Shown here: positions 1 to 8,264 of the stretch, in pieces | Layout of the letters: each line of letters opens with the position of its first letter | Numbering within the stretch: position 1 is the stretch's first letter | Source of the DNA: Tissierellia bacterium | Lineage (GTDB): Bacteria > Bacillota > Clostridia > Tissierellales > Peptoniphilaceae | DNA length: 47,616 nt | NCBI GenBank assembly: GCA_030537765.1 | Contig: JAUNVH010000009.1 | Coordinates: 1-47,616, forward strand | Reading direction: 5' to 3' | Made by a program: the position numbers and the translations under genes | Notes under the pieces: model-generated | What the model saw: only the letters and a program-made list of their open reading frames with translations | What the model was told of the DNA's origin: nothing | The model's database searches: none

Positions 1-1012
1 GCTTACAATTTGGATATCCGGCAGCTCCAGTAGTATAAAGTCTATCTATATAGGAGGCCTTTGGTGGAACGATGCAGTTTGTGGTCATCAAAATTGGTCC
101 GTTGAAAGACTCAAATTCTTCTTTTTGTTTCCACCAAGCATTTCCATAATTTCCTACGAAATGATCATATTTTTTGAATGCAGGATAATAGTTTGCAGGA
201 AGCATTTCGGAATGCGTGTACACATCTACACCGGTGTCTTTTGTTTGCTCTAAGAGCATTTCCATATCACGCAAATCATGGCCTGATATTAAAATTCCCG
301 GTCTATTTCTTGTGCCGATATTTACTTCGCTTATTTCAGGTGAACCATAAGTTTTAGTATTGGCTTTATCTAAAAGTGCCATACCTTTAACTCCAGCTGA
401 ACCTGTATCTAATACTAATTGTACTAATTCGTCCACAGTTAGACTGTCGTCCATTGTCTTTACTAAAGCTTCTTGAATAAATTTATCTACTTCTTCATCT
501 TCTTCTAAAAGTACATTGGCATGCTTCATATAAGCTGCAAGTCCTTTTAAGCCATAGATTGTAAGTTCTCTTAAACTTCTTACATCTTCATTTTCTGTAT
601 CTAAAACGCCTACATGCAAAGACTTTTCTTTAAGTTTTTCGCGGTCAGTTTCTGAATATAAAGCGGCTTCGCTTAGATTTTCTTTATTATTTAGCTTATT
701 TAATAATTTATCTTTAAGTTCAATAGTTAATAAAATTCTATCCATCAAAGCATCGAAATCAAAATTTGCATTGGTGATAGTTGTGAATAGATTTAATGTG
801 ATTTCATGATTTAATTCTTTTGAAATTTCTTCGCCTTGTTTTCTCAAATTAATCAATACATCTGCCAAACCTTTGGTAGTATAGATTAATAAATCTTGAA
901 TATTTGCTACTTCAGATTCTTTTCCACATACACCTTTTACGGTACAGCCAATATTTCTAGCTGCTTCTTGGCATTGGTAGCAAAACATATTTGTCGTTTC
1001 TTTCTTAATCAT
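1..1012 (-). CDS. hcp: Hydroxylamine reductase / hybrid cluster protein, 5' part
   Basis: This is the N-terminal part (about 337 codons) of a gene that runs off the left edge of the window; full-length Hcp is about 540 residues. The protein begins [20 protein letters not shown] and has four cysteines spaced C-x2-C-x8-C-x5-C, the N-terminal iron-sulfur motif of the family. Further in are family-like stretches such as [17 protein letters not shown] and [19 protein letters not shown]. Hcp is a cytoplasmic Fe-S/Fe-S-O protein that reduces nitric oxide or hydroxylamine and protects anaerobes from nitrosative stress. The ATG lies 7 bases behind an AAAGGGG ribosome site. A perfect palindrome about 55 bases upstream probably controls it. 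The hybrid-cluster ligands in the C-terminal half lie outside the window. Confidence 0.95.
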   Translation of the reverse strand, partial: MIKKETTNMFCYQCQEAARNIGCTVKGVCGKESEVANIQDLLIYTTKGLADVLINLRKQGEEISKELNHEITLNLFTTITNANFDFDALMDRILLTIELKDKLLNKLNNKENLSEAALYSETDREKLKEKSLHVGVLDTENEDVRSLRELTIYGLKGLAAYMKHANVLLEEDEEVDKFIQEALVKTMDDSLTVDELVQLVLDTGSAGVKGMALLDKANTKTYGSPEISEVNIGTRNRPGILISGHDLRDMEMLLEQTKDTGVDVYTHSEMLPANYYPAFKKYDHFVGNYGNAWWKQKEEFESFNGPILMTTNCIVPPKASYIDRLYTTGAAGYPNCK

Positions 1013-1065
1013 CTTCTAACCCCTTTCATTTTATTTTATAGTATCAAAAGGGGCAGTGTTTTTCG

Positions 1066-1079
1066 GTAACATATGTTAC
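1066..1079 (-). promoter_or_regulatory. Perfect 14-bp palindrome upstream of hcp (probable CRP/FNR-family operator)
   Basis: GTAACATATGTTAC reads the same on both strands. On the minus strand a -10-like TATAAA lies at 1035-1040, which puts the palindrome centre roughly 40-45 bases before the inferred transcription start, the usual place for an activator of the CRP/FNR class. HcpR, a member of that class, is known to control hcp in many anaerobes. The match of this exact sequence to an HcpR consensus is from memory and needs checking. Confidence 0.6.
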
Positions 1080-1084
1080 GTAAA

Positions 1085-1108
1085 TAAAAAACAGAGGCAA
1101 GACCTCTG
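1085..1108 (-). terminator. Rho-independent terminator of the DUF1576 gene
   Basis: Perfect 6-bp stem (1092-1097 with 1103-1108, 5-base loop), followed on the minus strand by TTTTTTATTTA. It separates the DUF1576 gene from the hcp control region. Confidence 0.85.
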
Positions 1109-1115
1109 CTTAAAT

Positions 1116-2402
1116 TTAATCGTCATAATATTTTTCTTCAATCTCAAGACCAAATACGGGATAAAAAGCATTCAGTATTGGAACTGCAACGGCTGCAATA
1201 AATCCTCCGGAAAATCCGTTATTATATAGATTTAAACCAGAATTTAATCCGCCAACATTTGTCACGAGCCCCATATGCAAAAAGCCAACTATAATGCCTG
1301 GAATTATGCCATAATATCCAGAAATTGGACACAGCGTTGTGCCAAATAATGCTGCGAGCATCGGGCCTGTTTGATGAGCATTATATATATTTAATGCCGA
1401 AGCTAAATAGACGCCCACAAAAATTGGAATAGCATTTTTTATATTTTTGCCCACAAATGCAAAGCCCATAATAGTCAAAATGCCGCCAATTGTTGGGCCG
1501 TTTAATTGCCCGCCCACTAAAATGACATAGCATGTGGCAAAAAGCCCCATAGTCCCACAATTGATTAAAGTTGCCCCAATGCCAAAAAGATCGGTATATT
1601 TAGGCTGATTGACACCTGAGGTTAAGATTAGGCGTTTATAATTTTTGAAAGCTTTTTCGTCTGAGAAATAGCCTGTGACTATTATTATTGCTTGCAATAT
1701 AAATAGCATTATAAAAAGTTCTCTGTTATGGCCTTTTAAGATTATGTTTTTGTCGACAATATAAATATCAATACTTCTCAAAAATCCATTGAAGAGCATT
1801 GCAATAATACCGGCCGTAAATCCAGCATTATAGAGACTAAATCCATGATGAAAGGCTTTAAAAGATTCTGCAAGTGGGGTAAAAACTACGCCCACGAATA
1901 ATCCCACAAGCATTGCAACGAAGATGCCTTCAATTCCGCCTACAATATAGTAAATTTCTGTCACCATAGGGCCTAAGGCATTTATAAACAAAGCTGTATT
2001 TACATTTGTTTTAAGATCTTCTTTCTTTATGAATGAATATAAATATACGCCTAATGATAATGGTATATAATTTATAAAATTTTTACCAAATAAAGCAAAT
2101 CCCGTGACAGTCAGAAGTGCAGCAATATTTAGCGAATCTAAATTAACTTTCAAATATTTCATTACGCTTAGATGAATCATTGTCAAAATTGCAGAATTAA
2201 ATAGAGCTGCGCCTATATTTGCCAATTCCATATAGTCAGTTATTAAATTGTCTGAAGCAGTAGTTATAATTTTTAAGCCGTTTAATATTTCTTTTGGACT
2301 ATTAAAAATTAAAGCGGCCACTATTAAATAAGCACAAAAAGCGTACATGAGCCTATATTTAATTTTGCTTCCACTTGTAAAATCAAATTTCTTTTTAGCC
2401 AA
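1116..2402 (-). CDS. DUF1576-family integral membrane protein with internal duplication
   Basis: A 428-residue, very hydrophobic protein with many predicted membrane segments; I recognise it as a DUF1576 protein, a family without known function. It is built of two related halves: GFALFGKN (101-108) recurs as GFAFVGKN (313-320), and LYNAGFTAG (190-198) recurs as LYNNGFSGG (392-400), so the chain probably arose by duplication as in many transporters. The start is TTG, 7 bases behind GGAGGT; no ATG is better placed. It has its own promoter (TTGTTA, 17 bp, TAAAAT at 2424-2452) and its own terminator, so it looks monocistronic. A transport role is a guess from its shape. Confidence 0.8.
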   Translation of the reverse strand: MAKKKFDFTSGSKIKYRLMYAFCAYLIVAALIFNSPKEILNGLKIITTASDNLITDYMELANIGAALFNSAILTMIHLSVMKYLKVNLDSLNIAALLTVTGFALFGKNFINYIPLSLGVYLYSFIKKEDLKTNVNTALFINALGPMVTEIYYIVGGIEGIFVAMLVGLFVGVVFTPLAESFKAFHHGFSLYNAGFTAGIIAMLFNGFLRSIDIYIVDKNIILKGHNRELFIMLFILQAIIIVTGYFSDEKAFKNYKRLILTSGVNQPKYTDLFGIGATLINCGTMGLFATCYVILVGGQLNGPTIGGILTIMGFAFVGKNIKNAIPIFVGVYLASALNIYNAHQTGPMLAALFGTTLCPISGYYGIIPGIIVGFLHMGLVTNVGGLNSGLNLYNNGFSGGFIAAVAVPILNAFYPVFGLEIEEKYYDD

Positions 2403-2423
2403 ATCTGCACCTCCAATATATCT

Positions 2424-2452
2424 ATTTTATAGTTATTAAAGCGGAATAACAA
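2424..2452 (-). promoter_or_regulatory. Putative sigma-A promoter of the DUF1576 gene
   Basis: On the minus strand TTGTTA (2447-2452) and TAAAAT (2424-2429) are separated by 17 bp, about 20 bases upstream of the TTG start. Five of six -10 bases match consensus. Confidence 0.5.
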
Positions 2453-2580
2453 TATTTATTTTAAACTTACTAAAAATTAATCTCATATTAGATAGCAAAG
2501 ATTTGATATTTCAAAATAAAAATCTAAAGCATTTATTAGAGCTTAAAATTTAAAATTAAATATGAAAGCAAGCAAATTAT

Positions 2581-3507
2581 TTATAAATAGTCTTTAAAGG
2601 CTTTTATATCCTCAGTCTGATCTTTAGAATTTTTTGAATTATTATACAATTCAAAGGCTTTCTTTTCGCTATTCCAGTAAAAGTCTATTCTATTGTAAAG
2701 GCCTTTGTGAAATTTGATATAAAAACTATCAAAACTCTCAATCATTGGCTCAATATATTTTACAATAGCTTCGTGATTTGTAATTTGTTCTTCGCTCAAA
2801 AATGAAAAAGCTATATGAGGCAAGCTTCCTTTAATATAATTAATTGAAAAAGCATTTACGCCATTTTCAGACAATTTTTCCATATTAATACTATTTAAAA
2901 TTTCTATAATTTCATTTTTAGATTCTTCAAATTTTATAGCAAGTGATTGATTCTTTATTGAATAAGTTTTCACATTTTCCAATATTGGAGATTTGAATAT
3001 CTGCTGTTCGACCATTTTTGAAGTATCTGAGCTTTCAGGATGGCTTTCCAATTGGCTGATTTTTTGTTTAGCAATAAATATATTATATTGTCCCCGAATT
3101 GCCCTTTGAGAAATTTTACAAGCATCTAGCAAATTTTTTAAAAGCTCTCCATCTATTTCGTCTGTTTCTTTGGAATGAGAGCTATTGTTCCAAATGAGTT
3201 TTATTTCATTTTGATTTAAAACAACAGATATAATATCAGTTTTCATATTGTCAGTTATAGTTTTAATATCACGGTAAGTATCATAAAACTTGGCATTTTT
3301 TTCTAAATCAATTAGTAGCGATAATCTTACATAACCATCGATATTAGATACTTTTTGAACTGCAGATTTAACGCCTGCAATTTTTGATATATTTTTTGAA
3401 GCCTTAATCCCTTCTCGATTGGCAAATTTGCTCTCTATAATTCCACAAGAGCTAAGTAAAATTATGATGGCCAATAGAGATATCCATAAGCATTTATACT
3501 TTTTCAT
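2581..3507 (-). CDS. Putative lipoprotein, paralogue of the one at 37813-38733
   Basis: A 308-residue protein with a basic N-terminus, a hydrophobic stretch and the lipobox LSSC (Cys21), so it is probably lipid-anchored on the outer face of the membrane. I do not recognise a named domain. The first hundred residues and the C-terminal 80 residues resemble the lipoprotein at 37813-38733: KVSNIDGYVRLSLLIDLEK matches KISNLDGAVKLSLSIEIDD, and both end with a stretch in which NRIDFYWNSEKKAFEL or FISYRWLSDLKKFETV precedes the tail. The ATG follows GGAGG closely. It is divergent from the amidohydrolase operon with about 160 bases between the start codons. Function unknown. Confidence 0.8.
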   Translation of the reverse strand: MKKYKCLWISLLAIIILLSSCGIIESKFANREGIKASKNISKIAGVKSAVQKVSNIDGYVRLSLLIDLEKNAKFYDTYRDIKTITDNMKTDIISVVLNQNEIKLIWNNSSHSKETDEIDGELLKNLLDACKISQRAIRGQYNIFIAKQKISQLESHPESSDTSKMVEQQIFKSPILENVKTYSIKNQSLAIKFEESKNEIIEILNSINMEKLSENGVNAFSINYIKGSLPHIAFSFLSEEQITNHEAIVKYIEPMIESFDSFYIKFHKGLYNRIDFYWNSEKKAFELYNNSKNSKDQTEDIKAFKDYL

Positions 3508-3669
3508 TTATCCTCCAAATTTTCACTCAATCTATAAATATATTTTATCATAAACATATCTATACTGATATAAGCTATAAAGTTTAAGATAATTTAAATG
3601 TATTGGCTTGAGAAAAAATTTGAAAGAGTATACACTTGTAGACATAAGAAATTTAAAAGGCGGGAAGAT

Positions 3670-4857
3670 ATGTTAATCAAAAACTGTAGTTTAAAGTATA
3701 CTAAATATGATGAAGGTCTATACGATATTTTGATTGAAAATGGAAAGATAAAAGAGATTGGAAAAGATCTGCAAAAAGAATCTGCAATAGATGCCAAAGG
3801 AGCAATAGTAACAGCAGGCTTAATTGAACCGCATTGCCATATGGGCGTTTATGATACGGCAACTCCAGAAGGCATTGACGGCAACGAATATACTAATCCC
3901 ATCACGATTGGACTTAGGGGCATAGATGCACTAAATTTTTTCGATTCAGCTTATGATGTAGCTTTGAGAAACGGAATTACGACATTGGTCTGTGGCCCTG
4001 GGAGTGCAAATATTATGGGCGGAAGCTTTGCAGCTGTGAAGTCTTTTGGAAGAGATCTCAAAAAGCGAATAGTAAAAGCAGAAACTACCCTGAAAATGGC
4101 CTTAGGAGAAAATCCAAAATTTGCATATGGAAAAAAAGGAAAAGCTCCCAGCACTAGAATGATGAGCGCAGCTTTGATGCGAGAAAATCTATATAAGGCA
4201 AAAGAATATTGGCAAAAATATAAAGCGCACAAATTAGAAGTTGATGCGGGCAAAAATCCTCAACAATTCAATTATGATTTAAATCTACATTCTTTAATGC
4301 GTGTCTTTGACGGCATGATTGTTAAGATACATGCGCATCAAGCAGACGATATAATGACTGCTGTTAGAATTTCAGAAGAATTTGGAATCAATTACACAAT
4401 TGATCACTGCACTGAAGGCCATCTAATTATAGATTTTCTAAAGGAGCATAATACAAAGGCAATATTGGGGCCTGTATTAGGTGGAAAATCTAAATTTGAA
4501 GTGAGAAACAAAAGCCTAAAAAATGCCGGGATTTTTGAAAAAGCTGGACTGTTTTTTGCCATAATGACAGACCATCCAGTGATTCCTGTGGAATGTCAAA
4601 GAATGCAGATATCACAATTGATAAAATACGGTCTGTCAAGACAAATGGCCCTAGATGCAATTACTAAAAATGCTGCCATTATGACTGGAATAGAAGATAG
4701 GGTAGGCTCAATAGAAATTGGCAAAGACGGCGACATAGTAATATGGGATTCAGATCCTTTCGATACATTTTCGCACGCGAAGATGGTTATTGTAGATGGA
4801 GAATTGGCATATGAAAATTGGGAGGACAGATACGATGTTGATTATAAATGCAGCTAA
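3670..4857 (+). CDS. Metal-dependent amidohydrolase (imidazolonepropionase/prolidase-like)
   Basis: A 395-residue cytoplasmic amidohydrolase-superfamily enzyme. The N-terminal beta domain leads into EPHCHMG (His55, His57), then VKIHAHQ (Lys219, His221, His223), DHCTEGH (His246, His251) and MTDHP (Asp301). These fit the HxH, Lys/His, His and Asp metal-site pattern of the superfamily. The C-terminal IGSIEIGKDGDIVIWD-like stretch is typical of the same group. An upstream in-frame ATG would add 24 residues, but ATG 3670, 6 bases behind GGCGGGAAG, agrees with the start of the paralogue next door. It is the first gene of a three-gene operon with an inactive-looking paralogue and iadA, so its substrate is probably an amide, imide or peptide-like compound. 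The exact reaction is not readable. Confidence 0.85.
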   Translation: MLIKNCSLKYTKYDEGLYDILIENGKIKEIGKDLQKESAIDAKGAIVTAGLIEPHCHMGVYDTATPEGIDGNEYTNPITIGLRGIDALNFFDSAYDVALRNGITTLVCGPGSANIMGGSFAAVKSFGRDLKKRIVKAETTLKMALGENPKFAYGKKGKAPSTRMMSAALMRENLYKAKEYWQKYKAHKLEVDAGKNPQQFNYDLNLHSLMRVFDGMIVKIHAHQADDIMTAVRISEEFGINYTIDHCTEGHLIIDFLKEHNTKAILGPVLGGKSKFEVRNKSLKNAGIFEKAGLFFAIMTDHPVIPVECQRMQISQLIKYGLSRQMALDAITKNAAIMTGIEDRVGSIEIGKDGDIVIWDSDPFDTFSHAKMVIVDGELAYENWEDRYDVDYKCS

Positions 4858-5992
4858 AATATATAATCCAGACGGAGAAGAAAAACAAGTTGCAATCCAT
4901 ATAGATAATGGAATAATAAAAAAGATTACAGATGTATTAGATGACGATACAAATGAAAATATAATCGATTTAAAAGGAGCATATATAACTCCAGGCTTTA
5001 TTGAGCCATCCTGCTCAATCGGGGTATCTGAACAAATATATAGATTTGAAGGCAATGATGCAAATGAAACAAGTTCTCCAATACTTCCAGGACTTAGAGC
5101 GATCGATGCGATAAATCCCTTAGACGAAGGTTTTAAAATGGCTTTAGCTTCAGGAATTACGACAGTTATAACTGGCCCAGGAGATGCAAATGTAATTGGA
5201 GGAACTTTTGCTGCAATGAAAACGGCTGGAAAAAACTTGGACGATATGATTATTGAGCCAGAAATTGCAATGAAATTTGTATTTGGAAATGCGCCTAAGG
5301 CATATTATAAAAAAAGCGGCAATATGCCCGGCACACGCATGGCAATTGCTTACTTGATAAGAGAAAATCTCATCAGAGCAAAGGAATATAAAAGGGCAAA
5401 AGAATTGGCGAAAAATGATTCTAAAAATATTCAAAAATTCGATATGCATTTAGAATCATTGTCGAAAGTATTCGATGGAATGCAAGTAAAAATAACTGCC
5501 CATCAAGATTACGATATCGAAACTGCAATTAGAATAGCAAAAGAATTTGATCTAAATTTCGTTATAGATCGCTGCACCGAAGGTTATAGAATTCCTGAAT
5601 TACTAAAAGATTTAAATATTATAGCTGCAGGCCCAATCTATGGCGGTAAAAGAATACATGAAATCAGAAATCGCGACCCTATACTGGGAAAAGTGTTTGA
5701 ATCGAATGAGATAGATTTTTGCCTATCGACAGGTCATCCATCGACAAATATCGATATGAATATATTGCAAGCAATTATGATGATTGACAAAGGGCTTTCT
5801 AAAAAGACTGCACTCAAAGCAATGACCATAAATGCAGCTAAATGCGTTGGATTAGAAGAAAGAATTGGAAGCATTGAAATTGGAAAAGAAGCAGATATAG
5901 TAGTTTGGGACAGTGAACCTTTTGACTATTACAGTTTTGTAGACAGAGTATTCATAAATGGAAATGAAGTTTACAGGAGAGAAGAATCATGA
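4835..5992 (+). CDS. Amidohydrolase-fold protein lacking most metal ligands (probable pseudoenzyme)
   Basis: A 385-residue full-length paralogue of the preceding gene: GLRAIDAINPLDEGFKMAL matches GLRGIDALNFFDSAYDVAL, and GITTVITGPGDANVIGG matches GITTLVCGPGSANIMGG. Yet the metal site is gone. The HCH of its sister is SCS (59-61), His221 is Thr, His246 is Arg, His251 is Tyr, and the catalytic Asp of TDHP is Gly in TGHP. Lys219 and His223 remain. The frame is intact and the start (ATG 4835, GGAGG 9 bases upstream) overlaps the upstream gene by 23 bases, so the two are translationally coupled. I infer a structural or regulatory partner of the active paralogue, by analogy with inactive dihydroorotase-like subunits. 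A changed chemistry is also possible. Confidence 0.85.
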   Translation: MLIINAAKIYNPDGEEKQVAIHIDNGIIKKITDVLDDDTNENIIDLKGAYITPGFIEPSCSIGVSEQIYRFEGNDANETSSPILPGLRAIDAINPLDEGFKMALASGITTVITGPGDANVIGGTFAAMKTAGKNLDDMIIEPEIAMKFVFGNAPKAYYKKSGNMPGTRMAIAYLIRENLIRAKEYKRAKELAKNDSKNIQKFDMHLESLSKVFDGMQVKITAHQDYDIETAIRIAKEFDLNFVIDRCTEGYRIPELLKDLNIIAAGPIYGGKRIHEIRNRDPILGKVFESNEIDFCLSTGHPSTNIDMNILQAIMMIDKGLSKKTALKAMTINAAKCVGLEERIGSIEIGKEADIVVWDSEPFDYYSFVDRVFINGNEVYRREES

Positions 5993-7092
5993 AATTGATA
6001 AAAAATGCTAATATTTTTGGTGAAACGAAAGCCGATATTTTAATTGGATACGATAGGATTGTATATATTGGAGAAATTGCTGAAAACTTTTTGCCAGATG
6101 TGGAAATTATCGATGCAAAAAACAAAATAGTTATACCATCATATATAGATCAACATGTGCATGTCACAGGTGGCGGAGGTGAGGGCAGTTTCAAAACTAG
6201 ATGTCCAGAACTTTTTATATCAGATATTGTAAAATCAGGTGTTTCAACTATTGTTGGAGTTTTAGGCACTGATGGTTATACTAGAAGTGTTGAAAATTTG
6301 GTTGCAAAGACAAAAGCGTTAAAAGAAGAAGGCTTTCATGCATACTGCCTGACAGGTTCTTATTCGTATCCTTCGATTACGATTACAGGCTCTGTCGAAC
6401 ACGATATCATCTTCATCGATGAAGTGATTGGCGTTAAAATTGCAGTGGAAGATCATAGATCATCTCATATTGGATATGATGAATTAAAACGCTTGGCCGC
6501 ACAAGCAAGACTTGCTGGCTTGGTGGGAGGCAAAGTAGGTGAAGTGCATGTGCATATGGGTGCTGGAAAACACGGACTCGACATACTGTTTGAATTGGTG
6601 GAAAAAGAAAATATTCCGATAACTGTATTTAGGCCAACACATTTGGGCAACAGAATGGATGAAGCAATAAAATTTGCAAATTTAGGCGGATTTATTGATT
6701 TCACCACAGGCACAAATGTTAAAGAAACGGCGAAGCAAATAATTACTGCAATGGAAAATGCCCCGCTTGAAAAAATTACAATCTCATCAGATAGTAATGG
6801 AAGCATGCCAATATGGAATGACAAAAAAGAAATGATAGGCATCGGCATCGGACGCATGACAACAATTCATGACACAATAAAAGAATTGATTAAAAATCAC
6901 GGATTAACGATAAGAGAAGCTATAAGATTTGTTACTGAAAATGTGTCAAAGGCATTAAATTTTTATCCGGCTGTTGGAGTTTTACAAAAAAACTCCTATG
7001 CAGATCTTCTGATACTCGATAAAGATTTAAACATAGAAAAATTTATCTGCAAAGGAAAAGTCATGACTGGAGAATCAACATTCAATTTATAA
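5989..7092 (+). CDS. iadA: Isoaspartyl dipeptidase (beta-aspartyl peptidase, M38)
   Basis: A 367-residue enzyme that splits beta-aspartyl dipeptides left from the turnover of isomerised or deamidated proteins. The active site can be followed against E. coli IadA: QHVH (His56, His58), GGGGEG with Glu65, carbamylated Lys150 in GVKIAVEDHRSS, HVHMG (His189), PTHLG (His218) and SDSNGS with Asp268. The spacing of the first five matches E. coli with a constant offset of 12. The ATG overlaps the stop of the preceding gene (ATGA), making a tightly coupled three-gene unit with two other amidohydrolase-fold proteins. A strong terminator follows. Confidence 0.93.
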   Translation: MKLIKNANIFGETKADILIGYDRIVYIGEIAENFLPDVEIIDAKNKIVIPSYIDQHVHVTGGGGEGSFKTRCPELFISDIVKSGVSTIVGVLGTDGYTRSVENLVAKTKALKEEGFHAYCLTGSYSYPSITITGSVEHDIIFIDEVIGVKIAVEDHRSSHIGYDELKRLAAQARLAGLVGGKVGEVHVHMGAGKHGLDILFELVEKENIPITVFRPTHLGNRMDEAIKFANLGGFIDFTTGTNVKETAKQIITAMENAPLEKITISSDSNGSMPIWNDKKEMIGIGIGRMTTIHDTIKELIKNHGLTIREAIRFVTENVSKALNFYPAVGVLQKNSYADLLILDKDLNIEKFICKGKVMTGESTFNL

Positions 7093-7103
7093 TTTTAAAA
7101 ACT

Positions 7104-7142
7104 AAAGGCTTAATTGTCATTTTAGACAGTTAAGCCTTTTTT
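7104..7142. terminator. Strong bidirectional terminator between iadA and tRNA-Ser
   Basis: A 15-bp stem (7104-7118 with 7125-7139, one wobble pair) with a 6-base loop. On the plus strand it ends in six T (7137-7142). On the minus strand the stem is followed by AGTTTTTAA and should end the tRNA transcript. The last plus-strand T is also the complement of the A of the tRNA's encoded CCA. Confidence 0.92.
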
Positions 7143-7230
7143 GGCGGAAGAGGTGGGATTCGAACCCACGTGGCCGTGAAGCCAAACGCATTTCGAGTGC
7201 GCCCCGTTATGACCTCTTCGATACTCTTCC
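7142..7230 (-). tRNA. tRNA-Ser, anticodon CGA
   Basis: An 89-base tRNA including encoded CCA. The 7-bp acceptor stem is GGAAGAG / CTCTTCC with discriminator G. The anticodon loop is CTCGAAA (anticodon CGA, reading UCG) on a 5-bp stem. There is a long variable arm (TGGC-TTCAC-GGCCA) as expected for serine, and a T-arm with GGTTCGAATCC. UCG is a rare codon in AT-rich genomes, and this tRNA is specialised for it. Confidence 0.96.
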
Positions 7231-7244
7231 GTAGTGCAATATAC

Positions 7245-7273
7245 ATTTTACTATTAATCTTGAAGCTTTACAA
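7245..7273 (-). promoter_or_regulatory. Putative promoter of tRNA-Ser
   Basis: On the minus strand TTGTAA (7268-7273) and TAAAAT (7245-7250) with 17 bp between them. The inferred start near 7238 lies about 8 bases before the mature tRNA. Confidence 0.5.
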
Positions 7274-7506
7274 GGGAATATTCTATTTTTAGATATAGAA
7301 TTTTAATTCATAAAAATTTTAGGACATAAATAATAACGAGAGATACTACTAAAACTTTTCTATATTTAAGATTGACAATTAAAATCTTATAAAGGTGCTA
7401 AGAGTAAAATAGATCGAATGTGAAACTTAAATTTAAAATATATTTATATAAAATTATAAAATGAGAATATAAAACTATTAAAATTTTATTAAAAGTCATT
7501 GAGACA
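7274..7506. other. AT-rich intergenic stretch without recognisable gene
   Basis: Non-coding DNA between the tRNA promoter and the YbjQ-gene terminator. No open frame with a ribosome site, no tRNA and no riboswitch core is visible. A TTGACA at 7372-7377 has no -10 box at a usable distance. Confidence 0.6.
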
Positions 7507-7530
7507 AAAAGGCTCGCAAATTTTGCGAGC
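7507..7530 (-). terminator. Terminator of the YbjQ-family gene
   Basis: Stem 7512-7518 with 7524-7530 (GCTCGCA), 5-base loop, followed on the minus strand by CTTTTTG. Confidence 0.85.
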
Positions 7531-7537
7531 TTTTATA

Positions 7538-7861
7538 TTATTTAAGTTTAACCGCAGTGCCAGAGACGGTTATCATTAACATCATTCCGTTTTCTCCGAG
7601 AGCTTCGTAGTCCATTTTGCAACCGACTATTGCATCGGCTCCAAGATCTCTTGCTCTTTCTGACATTTCGGCAAGTGCTTCGGCTCTGCCCATAATCAAT
7701 TCTTGTTCGTAGCCTTTTGAACGACCGCCAAAAAAATTTCTAAAGCTTGCTCCAATGTCTTTTATGAAATCGACGCCTTGCACAATTTCGCCAAAGACCA
7801 TACCTTTATATTCTGCTATTTCTTTGCCTTCTATATTTGGTGTTGTAGTTATTATCATCAT
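7538..7861 (-). CDS. YbjQ/UPF0145-family (DUF74) protein
   Basis: A 107-residue cytoplasmic protein of the YbjQ/UPF0145 family, once labelled heavy-metal-binding. Family marks visible are the N-terminal [23 protein letters not shown] at about residues 20-31, [20 protein letters not shown] (59-78) and the C-terminal GTAVKL. Members form oligomeric rings, and their cellular role is unknown. The start is ATG-ATG and either codon could be used; AAAGGTG lies just upstream. It is monocistronic with its own terminator and is divergent from the PspC operon. Confidence 0.9.
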   Translation of the reverse strand: MMIITTTPNIEGKEIAEYKGMVFGEIVQGVDFIKDIGASFRNFFGGRSKGYEQELIMGRAEALAEMSERARDLGADAIVGCKMDYEALGENGMMLMITVSGTAVKLK

Positions 7862-7954
7862 ATTATCACCTTTGCCTTTCTATTATATTTTACTAAATGC
7901 AATTAGTTTTCTCAACTGCTTAAGATATTCTTAAACTTTAATTTATAACACTTG

Positions 7955-7996
7955 TTGACACGGTATATTATACAGCGTATAATATACTCAAGTATA
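7955..7996 (+). promoter_or_regulatory. Consensus promoter overlapped by a perfect inverted-repeat operator
   Basis: TTGACA (7955-7960), 17 bp, TATAAT (7978-7983): a perfect sigma-A promoter. Over it lies a perfect 11-bp inverted repeat with a 3-base centre (7963-7973 and 7977-7987). A further GTATA at 7992-7996 pairs with the TATAC before it. The half-sites GTATA/TATAC thus occur five times in 34 bases. A repressor here would cover the -10 box; the PadR protein encoded by the second gene of the operon is the obvious candidate. Confidence 0.85.
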
Positions 7997-8035
7997 TAAC
8001 AATGATGAAAATATTATTATGAAGGAGTGACTAAG

Positions 8036-8242
8036 ATGAAAAGACTTTATAAATCTGACGATAGAATTATTTCAGGTGTGCTTGGGGGCTTGGCAGATTA
8101 TTTTAATGTCGACAGATCGATTATGCGCATCGCATTCGTTTTGTTATCATTAATTTTGCCGATTGGTTTTGGAATGCTTATATTTTATATTATAGCTTCT
8201 ATAATTGTGCCCGAAAGGCCGAGCGGAGGTTTTAGATATTAA
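8036..8242 (+). CDS. PspC-domain membrane protein
   Basis: A 68-residue protein consisting of one PspC domain. The N-terminal LYKSDDRIISGVLGGLADYF is followed by NVDRSIMRIAF and a hydrophobic segment (about 30-58) that ends in IVPERP. PspC proteins sit in the inner or cell membrane and take part in envelope-stress sensing. A GTG three codons upstream is in frame, but ATG 8036 is 8 bases behind AAGGAG and matches the family's usual start. First gene of a four-gene stress operon under a strong, apparently repressed promoter. Confidence 0.92.
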   Translation: MKRLYKSDDRIISGVLGGLADYFNVDRSIMRIAFVLLSLILPIGFGMLIFYIIASIIVPERPSGGFRY

Positions 8243-8264
8243 GATTGAGGGGGAGGATTAAATT

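Noticed and set aside
7372..7377. TTGACA in the tRNA-ybjQ gap as a promoter
   Set aside because: No -10 box within 15-19 bp on the same strand and no gene downstream in that direction.
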